64,000 nucleotides of DNA, from NCBI GenBank assembly GCA_041743085.1, contig JBGTNL010000039.1, forward strand, positions 1-64,000, in the 5' to 3' direction. Positions 18,724 to 27,755 of this stretch are shown piece after piece (the stretch's first letter is position 1; the number at the start of each line of letters is the position of its first letter). The notes under the pieces were generated by a model. It was not told where the DNA came from. It saw nothing but the letters and a program-made list of their open reading frames with translations, and did no database searches. The DNA is from JAFMPW01 sp041743085. GTDB taxonomy: Bacteria > Bacteroidota > Bacteroidia > Flavobacteriales > Flavobacteriaceae. The translations under genes and the position numbers were made by a program.

Positions 18724-19137
18724 ATGTCCGTTGTTAAAAAGACGATCCTGGCCGCGATCTTCGCAGGCGTTGCCTCCATGGCGTTTAAGTGCGTTGAAAG
18801 ACGTGACGCACCTGTTGTTAAGCAAACTACCATCCCTGACAGGAAAGAAACACAGCCTTATACCGAAACAACTTCCACATTTACAGAAACTTCGGAAGCT
18901 ACCCGTAAAACCCTGGTTCAGCATTGCGGACGCTGCCACCAAAGTACCCTGGCATCCCATAAACCAGGGGCAATTGCAGTATTTGACCTCGACCGCAGGG
19001 AATTATGGCACGACAAGCTCAATGTGAAAACGCTGGAAGGGCTGGGCCGGCGTATAAAAACCAATTCTTCCATTTCCGAGGAAGAACGTGCCGTTATTGA
19101 AGAATTTGTGGCATTGAAACAATCGCAATTGGAATAG
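18724..19137 (+). CDS. Exported heme-binding (cytochrome c-like) protein
   Basis: The 137-residue product, counted from the ATG at 18724, has a signal-like N terminus (SVVKKTILAAIFAGVASMAF). A single c-type heme motif CGRCH lies in LVQHCGRCHQSTLASHKPGA. A helical C terminus includes LEGLGRRIKTNSSISEEERAVIEEF, where a methionine ligand is not obvious. An in-frame ATG at 18715 would add three residues. It is predicted to be periplasmic or membrane-anchored and to take part in electron transfer or heme sensing. The genes around it do not reveal a partner. Confidence 0.7.
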   Translation: MSVVKKTILAAIFAGVASMAFKCVERRDAPVVKQTTIPDRKETQPYTETTSTFTETSEATRKTLVQHCGRCHQSTLASHKPGAIAVFDLDRRELWHDKLNVKTLEGLGRRIKTNSSISEEERAVIEEFVALKQSQLE

Positions 19138-19189
19138 ACGATTATAGCGACTTTCCGGGGCTTTTTTCCTAACGAAATCCACTTTAAGT

Positions 19190-19864
19190 TTAAAATTCAC
19201 CAAGTACCTCAGTGATCTCAGTAAGATCTTTTCCGATGATGTCGGCGGCATCCGCTAGAGGATACACTTGCTTTCCGGGCCTCTGTATAAAGGCCGTTTG
19301 CAGTCCGCCACGCTTGGCGCCCAGAATATCCCAGGCATGTGCCGCTAGCATCATGGCCTCTTCGGGAAGGACCTTAAAATGATCTGTGGCATACTTATAG
19401 GTCTCCGGATGCGGTTTGTATTTATTTATTTTTTCGACAGAAACCGTCGCGTCAAAAAACCGGGCGATCGCCGCAAATTCCAATTGGGCGGTCATAGCTT
19501 GTGTAGAACTATTGGTAAGCACCATCGTGGAAAATCCGGATTCCTTTAATTTTGTGAGCCCGGGGATCACATCCTTATGAGGGGGCAGGTTCCGGATAGT
19601 GCCCAAAACAACTTCAATTTGAGAGTCGCTGAGAGACACCCCTAATTGACTCATCAGCATCCTAAACGTAGCTTTACCAATACTTCCAAAGTCCTTATAT
19701 GATCCGGTAGCGGTCTCCACCAGGGAGTAGTGTAACAGCATCCGGAACCAGATATCAAAAGCATTTTTGTTTTCAAGGACGGCATTAACCTTTTCCTTTA
19801 ATGGCGTGAGGTCCAGTAAAGTCTCGTTGACATCGAAAATGAGAAGTTTTGGTTTTACTTTCAT
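19190..19864 (-). CDS. Haloacid dehalogenase-like hydrolase (type II)
   Basis: The 224-residue protein has the HAD motifs in order: LLIFDVNETLLDL (motif I, nucleophile Asp10), VLTNSSTQAM (motif II), KYKPHPETY (motif III lysine) and AAHAWDILGAKRGGL (motif IV). The last follows the (S)-2-haloacid dehalogenase type II pattern. It would hydrolyse a small haloacid or phospho-substrate in the cytoplasm. Length is normal for the family. Confidence 0.9.
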   Translation of the reverse strand: MKVKPKLLIFDVNETLLDLTPLKEKVNAVLENKNAFDIWFRMLLHYSLVETATGSYKDFGSIGKATFRMLMSQLGVSLSDSQIEVVLGTIRNLPPHKDVIPGLTKLKESGFSTMVLTNSSTQAMTAQLEFAAIARFFDATVSVEKINKYKPHPETYKYATDHFKVLPEEAMMLAAHAWDILGAKRGGLQTAFIQRPGKQVYPLADAADIIGKDLTEITEVLGEF

Positions 19865-19921
19865 TGATGACAGGTTTTAAGCACGTCTAATGTACATTAT
19901 TATCCACCGGCAAAAAATTTA

Positions 19922-20428
19922 TTACGCCTCCCCCCTGGCGGGATAATCATTCTTTACTATATAGTCAATAGCCTTCAGTAAATCATCAAATTCAGGCCTG
20001 GCAAACGGCATGCTTTGTACCGAAGCACTGTACAGGGTGCCGTCCGGTTTAATGAGAAACAAACCCGGTTCAATAAAGGTGTCGGGTTCATCTTTTATGC
20101 CCTTGGAAACATACAGGCCCCATTCGCGCGCCTTGTCGATCTCAAAACCATACCCCAAGGGAACATCGGATATTTTCCATGAATTATAGGTCTCTTTGGC
20201 TTTCTTCTCGGTGTCGGCGCTTATTGCGATGATATTAACACCTCGATCCATAAATTCCGTAATTTTTCCTTGTAGCGTTTGCAATTGTTTTTTACAGACG
20301 GGGCAATGTTTCCCACGGTAAAAAATGACAAGTGTAAAGTTTTCCGGACTTTGCTCTTTGAGAGACCATTTTGTTCCGTTAACCAGATCAATTTCTATGT
20401 TTGGTGTTTTTTCTTTGGGTTTTAACAT
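19922..20428 (-). CDS. Peroxiredoxin-like (AhpC/TSA) protein
   Basis: The 168-residue thioredoxin-fold protein has FTLVIFYRGKHCPVCKKQL, with a CxxC pair where AhpC/TSA family members carry the peroxidatic cysteine. NIIAISADTEKKAKET and GLFLIKPDGTLYSAS complete the fold. It is likely a cytoplasmic thiol peroxidase or reductase. It is 57 bp from the HAD gene end, on the same strand and upstream of it, so the two could be cotranscribed. Confidence 0.88.
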   Translation of the reverse strand: MLKPKEKTPNIEIDLVNGTKWSLKEQSPENFTLVIFYRGKHCPVCKKQLQTLQGKITEFMDRGVNIIAISADTEKKAKETYNSWKISDVPLGYGFEIDKAREWGLYVSKGIKDEPDTFIEPGLFLIKPDGTLYSASVQSMPFARPEFDDLLKAIDYIVKNDYPARGEA

Positions 20429-20734
20429 TCGTTTCGTTTTTTGTATTTGAATTTTTCTTGCTCCGTAGCCCCGCTATGCAGCTCAAAAAAGCCTTCACCT
20501 GGGCACAAAACCATCAATTTTCGCTTCAATTCAAAAAGCTTAAATCACTTCTTTGTCTTTATTCGGAGAAATACGATATTTCTTTTCGTGGAAATAAAAG
20601 GCATTTACAGTTCTCCCTGTAACTTTTTCGAATAAAATAGGTGTTCGTTCGATATCAATTCATTAGCCAACACGCAATATTACATCAGCGAGTCAATACA
20701 CGAAACCCGGGGCGGTTTTCACCGCTGAATTGAA

Positions 20735-20742
20735 TATCTTTG
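20735..20742 (+). promoter_or_regulatory. Bacteroidota -7 promoter element TATCTTTG
   Basis: TATCTTTG matches the TAnnTTTG consensus exactly and ends 13 bases before the ATG at 20756. A small inverted repeat (GCGGT-TTTC-ACCGC) lies just upstream at 20712-20725 and could be an operator. The -33 box is not ideal. Confidence 0.55.
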
Positions 20743-20755
20743 CTGATGTTGCCTT

Positions 20756-21526
20756 ATGAATGCGATAAAGAATCCATTTTTAACCCTCTGTTTCTGCTTC
20801 TTTTTCAGCTGTTTAAACGCACAGCTCGTGAATATCGAAGCTAAACGCATGCAAAGCGATTCTGTGCGTTTTGCCTTAAAAAGCGATGTATTATTTGATT
20901 ATACCGATAACAACAGCGCATACATCTTTCAGATTGGTTCCAACCTGACCACGCAGTTCAAATCTAAAGATTTAAAGAAGATGTATTTTTTTATAGGCAA
21001 TTATAATCTCATTCGAAGCAGCGGCCAGGATTTTCAAAATTCCTGGTTTTTTCATCTTCGATACAATCAAAAGCTGTCTAACCTCTTACGCCTGGAAGTT
21101 TTTCTCCAAAATCAGAATAATAAATTGCTCACTATAACCTCCCGAAATCTTATAGGTGCGGGAGTACGGTTGAAACTGATCTCAGCGGAGGCCACCAAAG
21201 TGTATTTTGGGAACGCTTATATGTATGAAATAGAAAAAATAGGAACCACCGGGCAACAATTTTACAACCACAGAAACAGCAGTTATTTGTCCATAACCCA
21301 TGCTTTTAAGAAAGTAGGGCTGGATCTGACAGGTACAATTTATTTTCAACCCCTGTACCGCGATATAAACAATTATCGCATATTGCAACAACTAAAGGCA
21401 GAGTTGCCAATCACGAAAGTGTTAAGCCTCTCTGCCCTCTATAATTACTTTTATAGTAGTTTTTCACCAGCTGAGGACAGCGATCGTTCCTCTAATTTAA
21501 GCGTGGGGATAACCTTTACAATCTGA
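20756..21526 (+). CDS. DUF481-like outer-membrane beta-barrel protein
   Basis: The 256-residue protein has a signal peptide (NPFLTLCFCFFFSCLNAQ). Amphipathic beta-strands follow (DVLFDYTDNNSAYIFQIGSN, YFFIGNYNLIRSSGQDF, SWFFHLRYNQKLSNLLRLEV) and it ends in LSVGITFTI, a C-terminal beta-strand with a terminal hydrophobic residue. It resembles DUF481 proteins, predicted outer-membrane barrels of unknown role. It is transcribed alone from a good promoter. Confidence 0.72.
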   Translation: MNAIKNPFLTLCFCFFFSCLNAQLVNIEAKRMQSDSVRFALKSDVLFDYTDNNSAYIFQIGSNLTTQFKSKDLKKMYFFIGNYNLIRSSGQDFQNSWFFHLRYNQKLSNLLRLEVFLQNQNNKLLTITSRNLIGAGVRLKLISAEATKVYFGNAYMYEIEKIGTTGQQFYNHRNSSYLSITHAFKKVGLDLTGTIYFQPLYRDINNYRILQQLKAELPITKVLSLSALYNYFYSSFSPAEDSDRSSNLSVGITFTI

Positions 21527-21551
21527 ACTGCCAAAACCCCGGTTTATGACC

Positions 21552-22610
21552 TTAGTTCTTTAACGAGGCCATATCTATAACAAACCGGTATTTAACGTCG
21601 GAATCTATCACCCTTTTATAGGCTTTGTTGATATCCTCCATGTTGATCACCTCTATATCGGAAACAATATTGTGTTCCCCACAGAAATCCAGCATTTCCT
21701 GGGTCTCTTTTATACCGCCTATGAGCGAACCTGCAATGCGCTTTCTGCCCATAATAATTCCTCCGCCGTGGAAAGGATCTAAGGGTTCCACCGCACCTAC
21801 AAGCACCATTGTCGCATCTCTTTTCAGCAGACTGATATAGGGGTTCAGGTCATGACCTACCGGAATGGTGTTCAATATAAAATCGAAACTATTGGCATGT
21901 TTCTTCATATCCTCCCCATTTTTTGAGATCAGCACCTCATGGGCTCCCAGATCCTTTGCATCTTCCGCTTTGGAGGGCGAAGTGGTTATCATTACTACTT
22001 GTGCCCCCAATGCATTGGCAAATTTTACACCCATATGGCCCAGGCCTCCTAATCCGACGATACCAACCTTATCCCCTTCTTTTACATTCCAGTGTCGCAG
22101 GGGGGACCAGGTGGTGATTCCGGCGCAGAGAAGCGGGGCCGCGGCTTTTTCATCTATATTTTCAGGAATCCGCAAAACAAACTCCTTGTCCACCACAATG
22201 GAAGTGGAGTAACCGCCGTAGGTCTGGTTATCGGAATATTTATCCTTGCTGTTGTAGGTGAAGGTAGCCCCCTTTTCACAGAATTGTTCAAGATCTTCTT
22301 GGCACGCATCACAACTATGACAGGAATCTACCAAGCAACCCACACCTACAAGATCACCTTCCTTAAAGTTGGTCACCTTGTCCCCTGTCGCCACGACTCT
22401 ACCTATAATTTCGTGCCCGGGAACTACCGGATACACAGAATTTTTCCAGTCGTTATTGACCGTATGAATATCACTGTGACAAACACCGCAGTAGGTAATA
22501 TCTATTTTTACGTCGTTCTCGCCAGGGTCTCTGCGCTCAATGTCCATTTGTTTCAGATCCGCTTTTACTGCCCCGGCTCCAAAGGCCTTTATTTTTGTGC
22601 TCATATTCAT
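21552..22610 (-). CDS. Zinc-dependent NAD(P) alcohol dehydrogenase (CAD/YahK-like)
   Basis: The 352-residue medium-chain dehydrogenase has the catalytic zinc motif CGVCHSDIHTV and GHEIIGRV. The structural zinc cysteines lie in CLVDSCHSCDACQEDLEQFC, and the nucleotide-binding loop reads VGLGGLGHMGVKFA. It reduces aldehydes or oxidises alcohols, as YahK- and AdhC-like members do. MSTKIKAF two codons in may be the true start. It heads a same-strand run with OsmC and old yellow enzyme genes, which suggests defence against reactive electrophiles. Confidence 0.93.
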   Translation of the reverse strand: MNMSTKIKAFGAGAVKADLKQMDIERRDPGENDVKIDITYCGVCHSDIHTVNNDWKNSVYPVVPGHEIIGRVVATGDKVTNFKEGDLVGVGCLVDSCHSCDACQEDLEQFCEKGATFTYNSKDKYSDNQTYGGYSTSIVVDKEFVLRIPENIDEKAAAPLLCAGITTWSPLRHWNVKEGDKVGIVGLGGLGHMGVKFANALGAQVVMITTSPSKAEDAKDLGAHEVLISKNGEDMKKHANSFDFILNTIPVGHDLNPYISLLKRDATMVLVGAVEPLDPFHGGGIIMGRKRIAGSLIGGIKETQEMLDFCGEHNIVSDIEVINMEDINKAYKRVIDSDVKYRFVIDMASLKN

Positions 22611-22669
22611 TATATTTTGAATATTGGATCGAATTAGCTGCGATCCAATTCATTCTTATTTTTAACTAA

Positions 22670-23089
22670 TTATCTTTTAAGTTTTGCCTGAAGTTCTATC
22701 TGGGCCTTCAACAATTTAGATACCGGGCAAATTTCTTTTGCCTCGTTTGCGATTTTCCTGAATTCTTTTTCATCAACTTCAGGAACCTCTCCTTCAAGAT
22801 TAAGAATGATCTTTGTGATCTCACCATCCTTAAAAGTGACTTCTGCCGCCGTGTCGAGATTTGTCGGGGTATAGCCTGCTTCCCCCAAAAGGAAACTTAG
22901 TTGCATAGTGTAACAACCGGCATGTGCCGCACCAATCAATTCTTCGGGATTAGTGCCTTTGGCGTCCTCAAATCTAGTTTTAAAGGCATAAGGTGAGTTG
23001 TCTAATACCCCGCTTTCCGTACTTATTGTTCCTTTTCCGTCTTTGCCGCCACCTTTCCAGTTGGCTTTTGCATTTCTTGTAAAGTTCAT
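22670..23089 (-). CDS. OsmC family peroxiredoxin
   Basis: The 139-residue protein has the OsmC pattern, with one redox cysteine in AAHAGCYTMQLSFLL and the second in CPVSKLLKAQ. Family members reduce organic hydroperoxides in the cytoplasm. Length is typical. It lies between the old yellow enzyme pseudogene and the alcohol dehydrogenase on the same strand, with short gaps of 39 and 59 bp, so an operon is likely. Confidence 0.93.
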   Translation of the reverse strand: MNFTRNAKANWKGGGKDGKGTISTESGVLDNSPYAFKTRFEDAKGTNPEELIGAAHAGCYTMQLSFLLGEAGYTPTNLDTAAEVTFKDGEITKIILNLEGEVPEVDEKEFRKIANEAKEICPVSKLLKAQIELQAKLKR

Positions 23090-23128
23090 ATCTTTAATTT
23101 TAAAATTTTAAATTCTGCAGTAATTCTT

Positions 23129-24246
23129 TTATTGGTTGGGAATTAAGTCCCTTGTCTTTGCCCCATAGTCGCTATACCCCCTTTTTCCCTGGGTATAGAA
23201 AGTATCCTTATCCCAGTCGGCCGTGGGCACACCTTCCGTGAAACGTTCAACGAGATCAGGATTTGATATATATAACTTGGCGAAAGACACCAGATCCGCT
23301 TCCCCTGCCCCGAGGATTTTATTCGCTTTCTCCAGGTCGAAGCCCTTATTGATCATAAGCGTACCTTTGTATTTAGGCCTGTAGCGTTTTGCAATATGGG
23401 GTTCAGCAAACGGCACCTCTGAAACATCGGTGAAAGGCTCCGACAGGTGAATATATGCCAAATCGTACTCCTTATCCAAACGTTCAATAATATAATCAAA
23501 AGTGGGAATAGTTTTTCGTACATTGTCATTCCAAAACTTTGATGCAATGAGGGATTGAAACGGGCGCCGATCCTGTGCTGTGGCAGCACTTCTCTTACAG
23601 CGTCCAGGACCTCAAAAAAGGACCGGGCACGGTTTTCTATACCCCCCCCGTATTGATCATCTCGTTTGTTACTTGTTCCGTTAAAAAATTGATGGAACAA
23701 ATAGCCATTTGATGAATGGATCTCAACACCATCGAACCCGGCTTCAACGGCATTTTTGGCAGCCTGTTTAAAATCTTCAATGGTTCTCTTAATGTCTTCG
23801 GTGTTCATTTCCTTTGGAGTCACCGTTTCCTTAAAACCTTCCGGGGTATATGATTTTTCATTGGGGTTTATGGCCGATGGCGCCAGCGGCAAATCCCCAT
23901 TGTGAAAATCGGGATGGGAAATCCTGCCAACATGCCAAAGCTGAATAAAAATTCTTCCTCCGGCCCCGTGGACAGAATCCGTTACCTTCTTCCAGCCGTT
24001 TATCTGTTCCTGGGAATGTATACCAACCGTATGGACATAGCCCACGGCCTGCTTTGAAACCTGTGATCCTTCGGTAATAATTAACCCGGCGGTAGCCCGC
24101 TGGGCGTAATAGGGAACGTAAAGTTCCTCTGTAGGAGCGCTATCATTGTTCTCTGCCCGACTGCGGGTCATAGGGGCCATTATGACCCTGTTGGGCAATT
24201 TCATATCGCCCATGGTATAGGGTCGTAAAACGGCATGTTTTGACAT
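23129..24246 (-). pseudogene. Old yellow enzyme-type alkene reductase, frameshifted
   Basis: The N-terminal frame (24246 down to about 23517) reads NRVIMAPMTRSRAENNDSAP, IHSQEQINGWKKVTDSVH, FIQLWHVGRISHP and VEIHSSNGYLFHQFF, the FMN and substrate motifs of NemA-like reductases. After MTMYEK the frame is lost at an A5 run (T5 on the plus strand, 23512-23516). One added A restores TIPTFDYIIERLDKEYDLAYIHLSEPF and the rest to the normal end near 23129. The restored protein would be about 373 residues, full family length. Either a single deletion inactivated it or it is a homopolymer sequencing error. Confidence 0.88.
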
Positions 24247-24332
24247 ATAATACTATTGTTTTAATGAGATGCATCCAATTATGGGCATACCTTATAAAAT
24301 AAAAGGTTTTTTAAATATATACTAAGTGTAAT

Positions 24333-24626
24333 TTATTTGGATGAGAGCACCTTGATCTTTTTGATATCAGGAGCCTGGGAAAGCAGTTCATCTGCTTTGC
24401 TCATAAGCGCTTTGGCGATCTCCCCATTTAGGTGTGCTTCTCTCCCACTTTCATCTTCAAAAGTGTCGAAGATACCAAAAGTGGTTTCGTCTATCCGGAA
24501 ACCATACCAGGAAAGCGTTTTGTTTTCTTCCCGCGCCAGGTCAACAGCACCTTTTATAAATTCGGCGACCGTAGCCGCTTTTTCAGGTTTCGCCTTTAGC
24601 GTGACCAATAATCCTAGATTTTTCAT
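24333..24626 (-). CDS. Antibiotic biosynthesis monooxygenase (ABM) domain protein
   Basis: The 97-residue protein has the ABM fold pattern: LLVTLKAKPEKAATVAEFI, TLSWYGFRIDETTFGIFDTFEDESGREAHLNGEIAKAL. It resembles quinol monooxygenases of the YgiN type, dimeric ferredoxin-like proteins acting on quinols. It belongs to the same-strand stress cluster. Confidence 0.85.
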   Translation of the reverse strand: MKNLGLLVTLKAKPEKAATVAEFIKGAVDLAREENKTLSWYGFRIDETTFGIFDTFEDESGREAHLNGEIAKALMSKADELLSQAPDIKKIKVLSSK

Positions 24627-24716
24627 TTCATTTTAATTTTTAAGTTCTCATCAAAAGGTACGGCAACTAAAGAGGGAATCTCCTTGATGTAGGTTAGTGA
24701 AAGCTGTTAAAAAGCG

Positions 24717-25298
24717 TTAAGGTTTAAGTTCTAGTTGCCTTCTGATCCTGCTGAGGCTCTCGGGTTTAATGCCGAGGTAATTGGCAATGTGATAATTGTT
24801 CACCCTCTTTTCAATAGCGGGATAGGTTGCGCAAAAATCCAGATAGCGTTCGGAAGCGGACTTTTCCAGAATTGCCAGGATACGTTCGCGTCCCGCAACA
24901 AAGGCTGCAGTAGTTTTAATCCGGAAGAAACGCTCAAACCGGGGGATGCGTCTATAGAGAATTTCCAGAATGTCCCTGTCGATCCCCAATACAACGGAAT
25001 CCTCAATGGCCTCTACATAAAGTTTAGCGGGCTTTGTATGGAAAAAAGCTTCAAAATCACTGATCCACCAATCCTCAATGGCAAATTGAATAATATGTTC
25101 TTCTCCGGTTTCATCCATATAATAGGCCTTGAGGCAACCTTTCAGGACATAATATTCCGTGGTGACGGTATCCCGGGGCCGAATAAGAAATTGCTTCTTT
25201 TTCACTTCGGTTTTCCGCAACAGACCAAAGAATTCATTCAGTTGATCGGCCGGGAGTGAAATGACTTTCAAAACATGCTGTTCTAGCTGCTCATACAT
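24717..25298 (-). CDS. Crp/Fnr family transcriptional regulator
   Basis: The 193-residue protein has a cyclic-nucleotide-binding-type beta-barrel (FLIRPRDTVTTEYYVLKGCLKAYYMDETGEE) and a C-terminal winged helix. The helix-turn-helix segment reads VNNYHIANYLGIKPESLSRIRR. The usual phosphate-binding arginine pocket is not obvious, so the ligand is unknown. It lies between the ABM and SDR genes and may control the neighbouring stress genes. Short Crp-like regulators of this type are common beside oxidoreductases in Bacteroidota. Confidence 0.9.
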   Translation of the reverse strand: MYEQLEQHVLKVISLPADQLNEFFGLLRKTEVKKKQFLIRPRDTVTTEYYVLKGCLKAYYMDETGEEHIIQFAIEDWWISDFEAFFHTKPAKLYVEAIEDSVVLGIDRDILEILYRRIPRFERFFRIKTTAAFVAGRERILAILEKSASERYLDFCATYPAIEKRVNNYHIANYLGIKPESLSRIRRQLELKP

Positions 25299-25324
25299 CA
25301 GGCATATAAATTTTAAGTAGCCAC

Positions 25325-25481
25325 TATATTTTGACCGTAAAAATGTACGACAAATCCTTAAAATACAAATCCTCTTTTAAGAGGATTAGTTCACGGAAAA
25401 AGTGCATTGTGTGACTTGTACCGATCATTCCCTAAATGATGGAAAGCATGACAGGTCTTACATTTTTACGGCCAAATATTT
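25325..25481. repeat. 157-bp MITE-like unit with 27-bp imperfect terminal inverted repeats
   Basis: The left end (25325-25351) contains TGACCGTAAAAATGTACGAC and the right end, read in reverse (25481-25455), contains TGGCCGTAAAAATGTAAGAC. About 23 of 27 positions agree. A perfect internal palindrome AATCCTCTTTTAAGAGGATT lies at 25368-25387. It exactly fills the gap between the SDR stop codon and the leader of the Crp-like gene. It could be a small non-autonomous transposable unit or a pair of operators. No target duplication is evident. Confidence 0.5.
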
Positions 25482-26243
25482 CTAACGGATGTGGCTTCCT
25501 GCATTTACATCAATGGTTGCTCCCGTTGCATGGTCCATAAGGCCGCTGCACATAAGACCTATCAAAGGGGCCAAATCTTGCGGGGAGGTTAAGGAGTTTA
25601 GTGCAATTTCATTCAATAGGTGATCTTCACCATAGGTAGCAATAAATGGCTCTGCCATCTGGGTACGGGTAAATCCCGGGGCAAGTACGAAAGCTTTAAT
25701 ATTTTCTTTTCCGAAAGACCTGGCAACGCTTTTGGCCAGTGATGTTAAACCTCCTTTGGAAGCGGCATAGGCCAAATATTCCTCCGTTTCACCCCTGGCA
25801 GCCGCCCTGCTGCCTATATAGATAAACCGGCCTTGCCCTTTTTCCCTGAAGTGATCGATGCCCAACTTCGTTAAAAGTCCGGCTGAATTTAAGTTAACAT
25901 CCAGGGTCATTTTCCAAACTGCCAGCCATTCCTGCGTATTTTCCATTGTGCTATGTGGCAAAAATACCCCCGCATTCAGGATGATCGTATCTATTTTTTC
26001 AAAATGACCTTGCGCCTCATCGAAAAGCCTATAAACGGCAGCTTCATTGGCCAAATCGGCCTGAAATATTCTGGAACCGCTGGTATGACCTGCGACCATG
26101 CTTTCTGCCGAAGCCCTGTTACTGTTGTAATGTACCGCAAGCCTTGCGCCGTTTGTCATTAGAAAATCTGCCGCCTCCCTGCCTATTCCATCCGATGCGC
26201 CGGTAAGCAATATTGTTTCTCCACTCAGATCAAGCTGTATCAT
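25482..26243 (-). CDS. Short-chain dehydrogenase/reductase (SDR)
   Basis: The 253-residue Rossmann protein has the nucleotide loop ILLTGASDGIGREAADF. IILNAGVF and the catalytic YLAYAASKGGLTSLAKSVA (Tyr-x3-Lys) follow, with the serine in FIYIGSRAAARG. The C terminus ATGATIDVNAGSHIR is standard. It is a classical cytosolic SDR of unknown substrate. The cupin gene is 11 bp away, upstream on the same strand, so they are probably cotranscribed. Confidence 0.93.
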   Translation of the reverse strand: MIQLDLSGETILLTGASDGIGREAADFLMTNGARLAVHYNSNRASAESMVAGHTSGSRIFQADLANEAAVYRLFDEAQGHFEKIDTIILNAGVFLPHSTMENTQEWLAVWKMTLDVNLNSAGLLTKLGIDHFREKGQGRFIYIGSRAAARGETEEYLAYAASKGGLTSLAKSVARSFGKENIKAFVLAPGFTRTQMAEPFIATYGEDHLLNEIALNSLTSPQDLAPLIGLMCSGLMDHATGATIDVNAGSHIR

Positions 26244-26254
26244 CCCATGGTCCC

Positions 26255-26620
26255 TTATTCATTGGCTCGTAAATAGTCATCGCTCCCATCCAACCAATCT
26301 TCACGTATGGGTGTCCAGGCATCAATCTCTTCCACATCCCCGATCATCAGGGCTTCATGAGGCACGTTTGCCGGGATGACCACCACATCGCCGGCGTGCA
26401 TATCGAAAGTCTCTTCCTTGTCCGCCCCAAACCAAAAGCGGATGGTACCTTCCAGCACCTGAGTCACTTGTTCGTTTATATGGCTGTGCAAGGGCACCAG
26501 GAAACCGTCTTTAAATTTCATTTTAGCGATCATTATTTTATCCCCATAAACCAATCTGCGTTCCATTTTTGGGGTGACGTGTTCTGTGGGAACCTGCTCC
26601 CAGTTTACTTTTTTGACCAT
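26255..26620 (-). CDS. Small cupin-domain protein
   Basis: The product, counted from the ATG at 26620 (MVKKVNWEQVPTEHV), is 121 residues. An in-frame start at 26671 would add 17 residues of unlike composition. It has the cupin motifs VPLHSHINEQVTQVLEG and GDVVVIPANVPHEALMIGDVE, with the histidine and glutamate ligands for a metal. Role unknown. It lies immediately upstream of the SDR gene in the same operon. Confidence 0.88.
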   Translation of the reverse strand: MVKKVNWEQVPTEHVTPKMERRLVYGDKIMIAKMKFKDGFLVPLHSHINEQVTQVLEGTIRFWFGADKEETFDMHAGDVVVIPANVPHEALMIGDVEEIDAWTPIREDWLDGSDDYLRANE

Positions 26621-27107
26621 AGTTATTAAATTAAACGGTTTGCCATAGGCGCCTCTGTTTGTAATTCGCACAAACCTTGAGGATAGCTACATTGTCTAGG
26701 CAATCGCAAAGCTGACAACCACATAATTTTCGTGATTGGACCCTGATAAATATAGGAATTTCGGGTAAAGAAACCTTTTCGGAAAAAAAATAAAAAAAAG
26801 CCTTCCGAACTACCGCCAGGCCAGGGACCTTATAAATAGATTAAATTTCACTAAGGTCCGGTTAAAGAGGTAAGACCTCTGCGCTACACGACATAAGACG
26901 TAAGACTTGATCGTAACCAACCGAAATCATATAGTTGATTTCAGGGGCCAAAGGCACATTCATACTTCTTGGCAATGTATGAAAAGCAAGCCCTTGGATA
27001 ACAATTACAATGGGAACGCCAAATATACTTGCGGTTAAAAAGTTTTACCGGACAACATTTCATAGGAAACCCCGCAACAAGCTGCGAGGAATTCTTTTCG
27101 ATTAAAT
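26621..27107. other. Intergenic, with a hairpin near the fasciclin gene end
   Basis: No gene is recognised. An imperfect hairpin read on the minus strand as CCTCGCAGC-TTGT-TGCGGGG lies just below the fasciclin stop (about 27066-27085) and is followed by a short T stretch. It may end that transcript. Confidence 0.4.
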
Positions 27108-27755
27108 TTATTTTTTTACCATAAGTACATCATTGATAACATGAATTACCCCATTGGAGGCTTCCACATTTCCATGCAGAATTTGAGATTTTTTACCCCG
27201 GCCATCGCGTATTACAATTTGATCGCCATCCTTCATTGCCGTGAGTTCATCTCCCGAAACTGTCTCAAAGGTATATTTGCCTTTACTATTTTCAATAGCG
27301 CTTGCAAGTTTGTCGACGGTAATTTTTCCATTGACCACATGATATTGGAGCAGATTCCTTAACTGTTCTTTATTTTCAGCTTTTAACAAATCTTCCAGGG
27401 TTCCTTTTTTTAGCTTGGCAAAAGCATTGTTCGTGGGGGCAAAAACCGTGTAGTTGCCAGGTTCGGAAAGCATTGAAGAAAGGTCAGCCGCCTTAAGCGC
27501 GGTCACTAAGGTATCCAGGTTACCGGTAGCCATGGCTTTACCTGCAATGCTGGATGCCATTGCCTCTTTCCGGTCTTTTTCTTTTTTCATCTCGGCTTCC
27601 TCCGCAGCACCGGAATCAGCTGCATCCATTTTATCGGCCTCTCTGTCTTTTTTGTCATCTTTACACGCCATAGTAAATACGGCGATACCAATGATTGCAA
27701 GCATTGGCAACATACTTTTTCTAAGATTCATTGTGTTTTTATTTATAGTTATCAT
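27108..27755 (-). CDS. Fasciclin-domain lipoprotein
   Basis: The protein has a lipoprotein signal (MLAIIGIAVFTMACKDDKKD) and a charged linker. One fasciclin domain follows: MATGNLDTLVTALKAADL, YTVFAPTNNAFAKLKKGTLEDLL, LLQYHVVNGKI and NVEASNGVIHVINDVLMVKK. It should be anchored in a membrane, where such domains mediate adhesion. Two in-frame ATG codons (27755 and 27731) are each preceded by an identical leader because of a 24-bp tandem duplication. Translation could start at either, and the second gives the more usual signal peptide. Confidence 0.9.
   Translation of the reverse strand: MITINKNTMNLRKSMLPMLAIIGIAVFTMACKDDKKDREADKMDAADSGAAEEAEMKKEKDRKEAMASSIAGKAMATGNLDTLVTALKAADLSSMLSEPGNYTVFAPTNNAFAKLKKGTLEDLLKAENKEQLRNLLQYHVVNGKITVDKLASAIENSKGKYTFETVSGDELTAMKDGDQIVIRDGRGKKSQILHGNVEASNGVIHVINDVLMVKK

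Noticed and set aside
23129..23479. Separate small gene at the end of the alkene reductase
   Set aside because: It continues the reductase homology exactly after a one-base frameshift, so it is the 3' part of the same gene.
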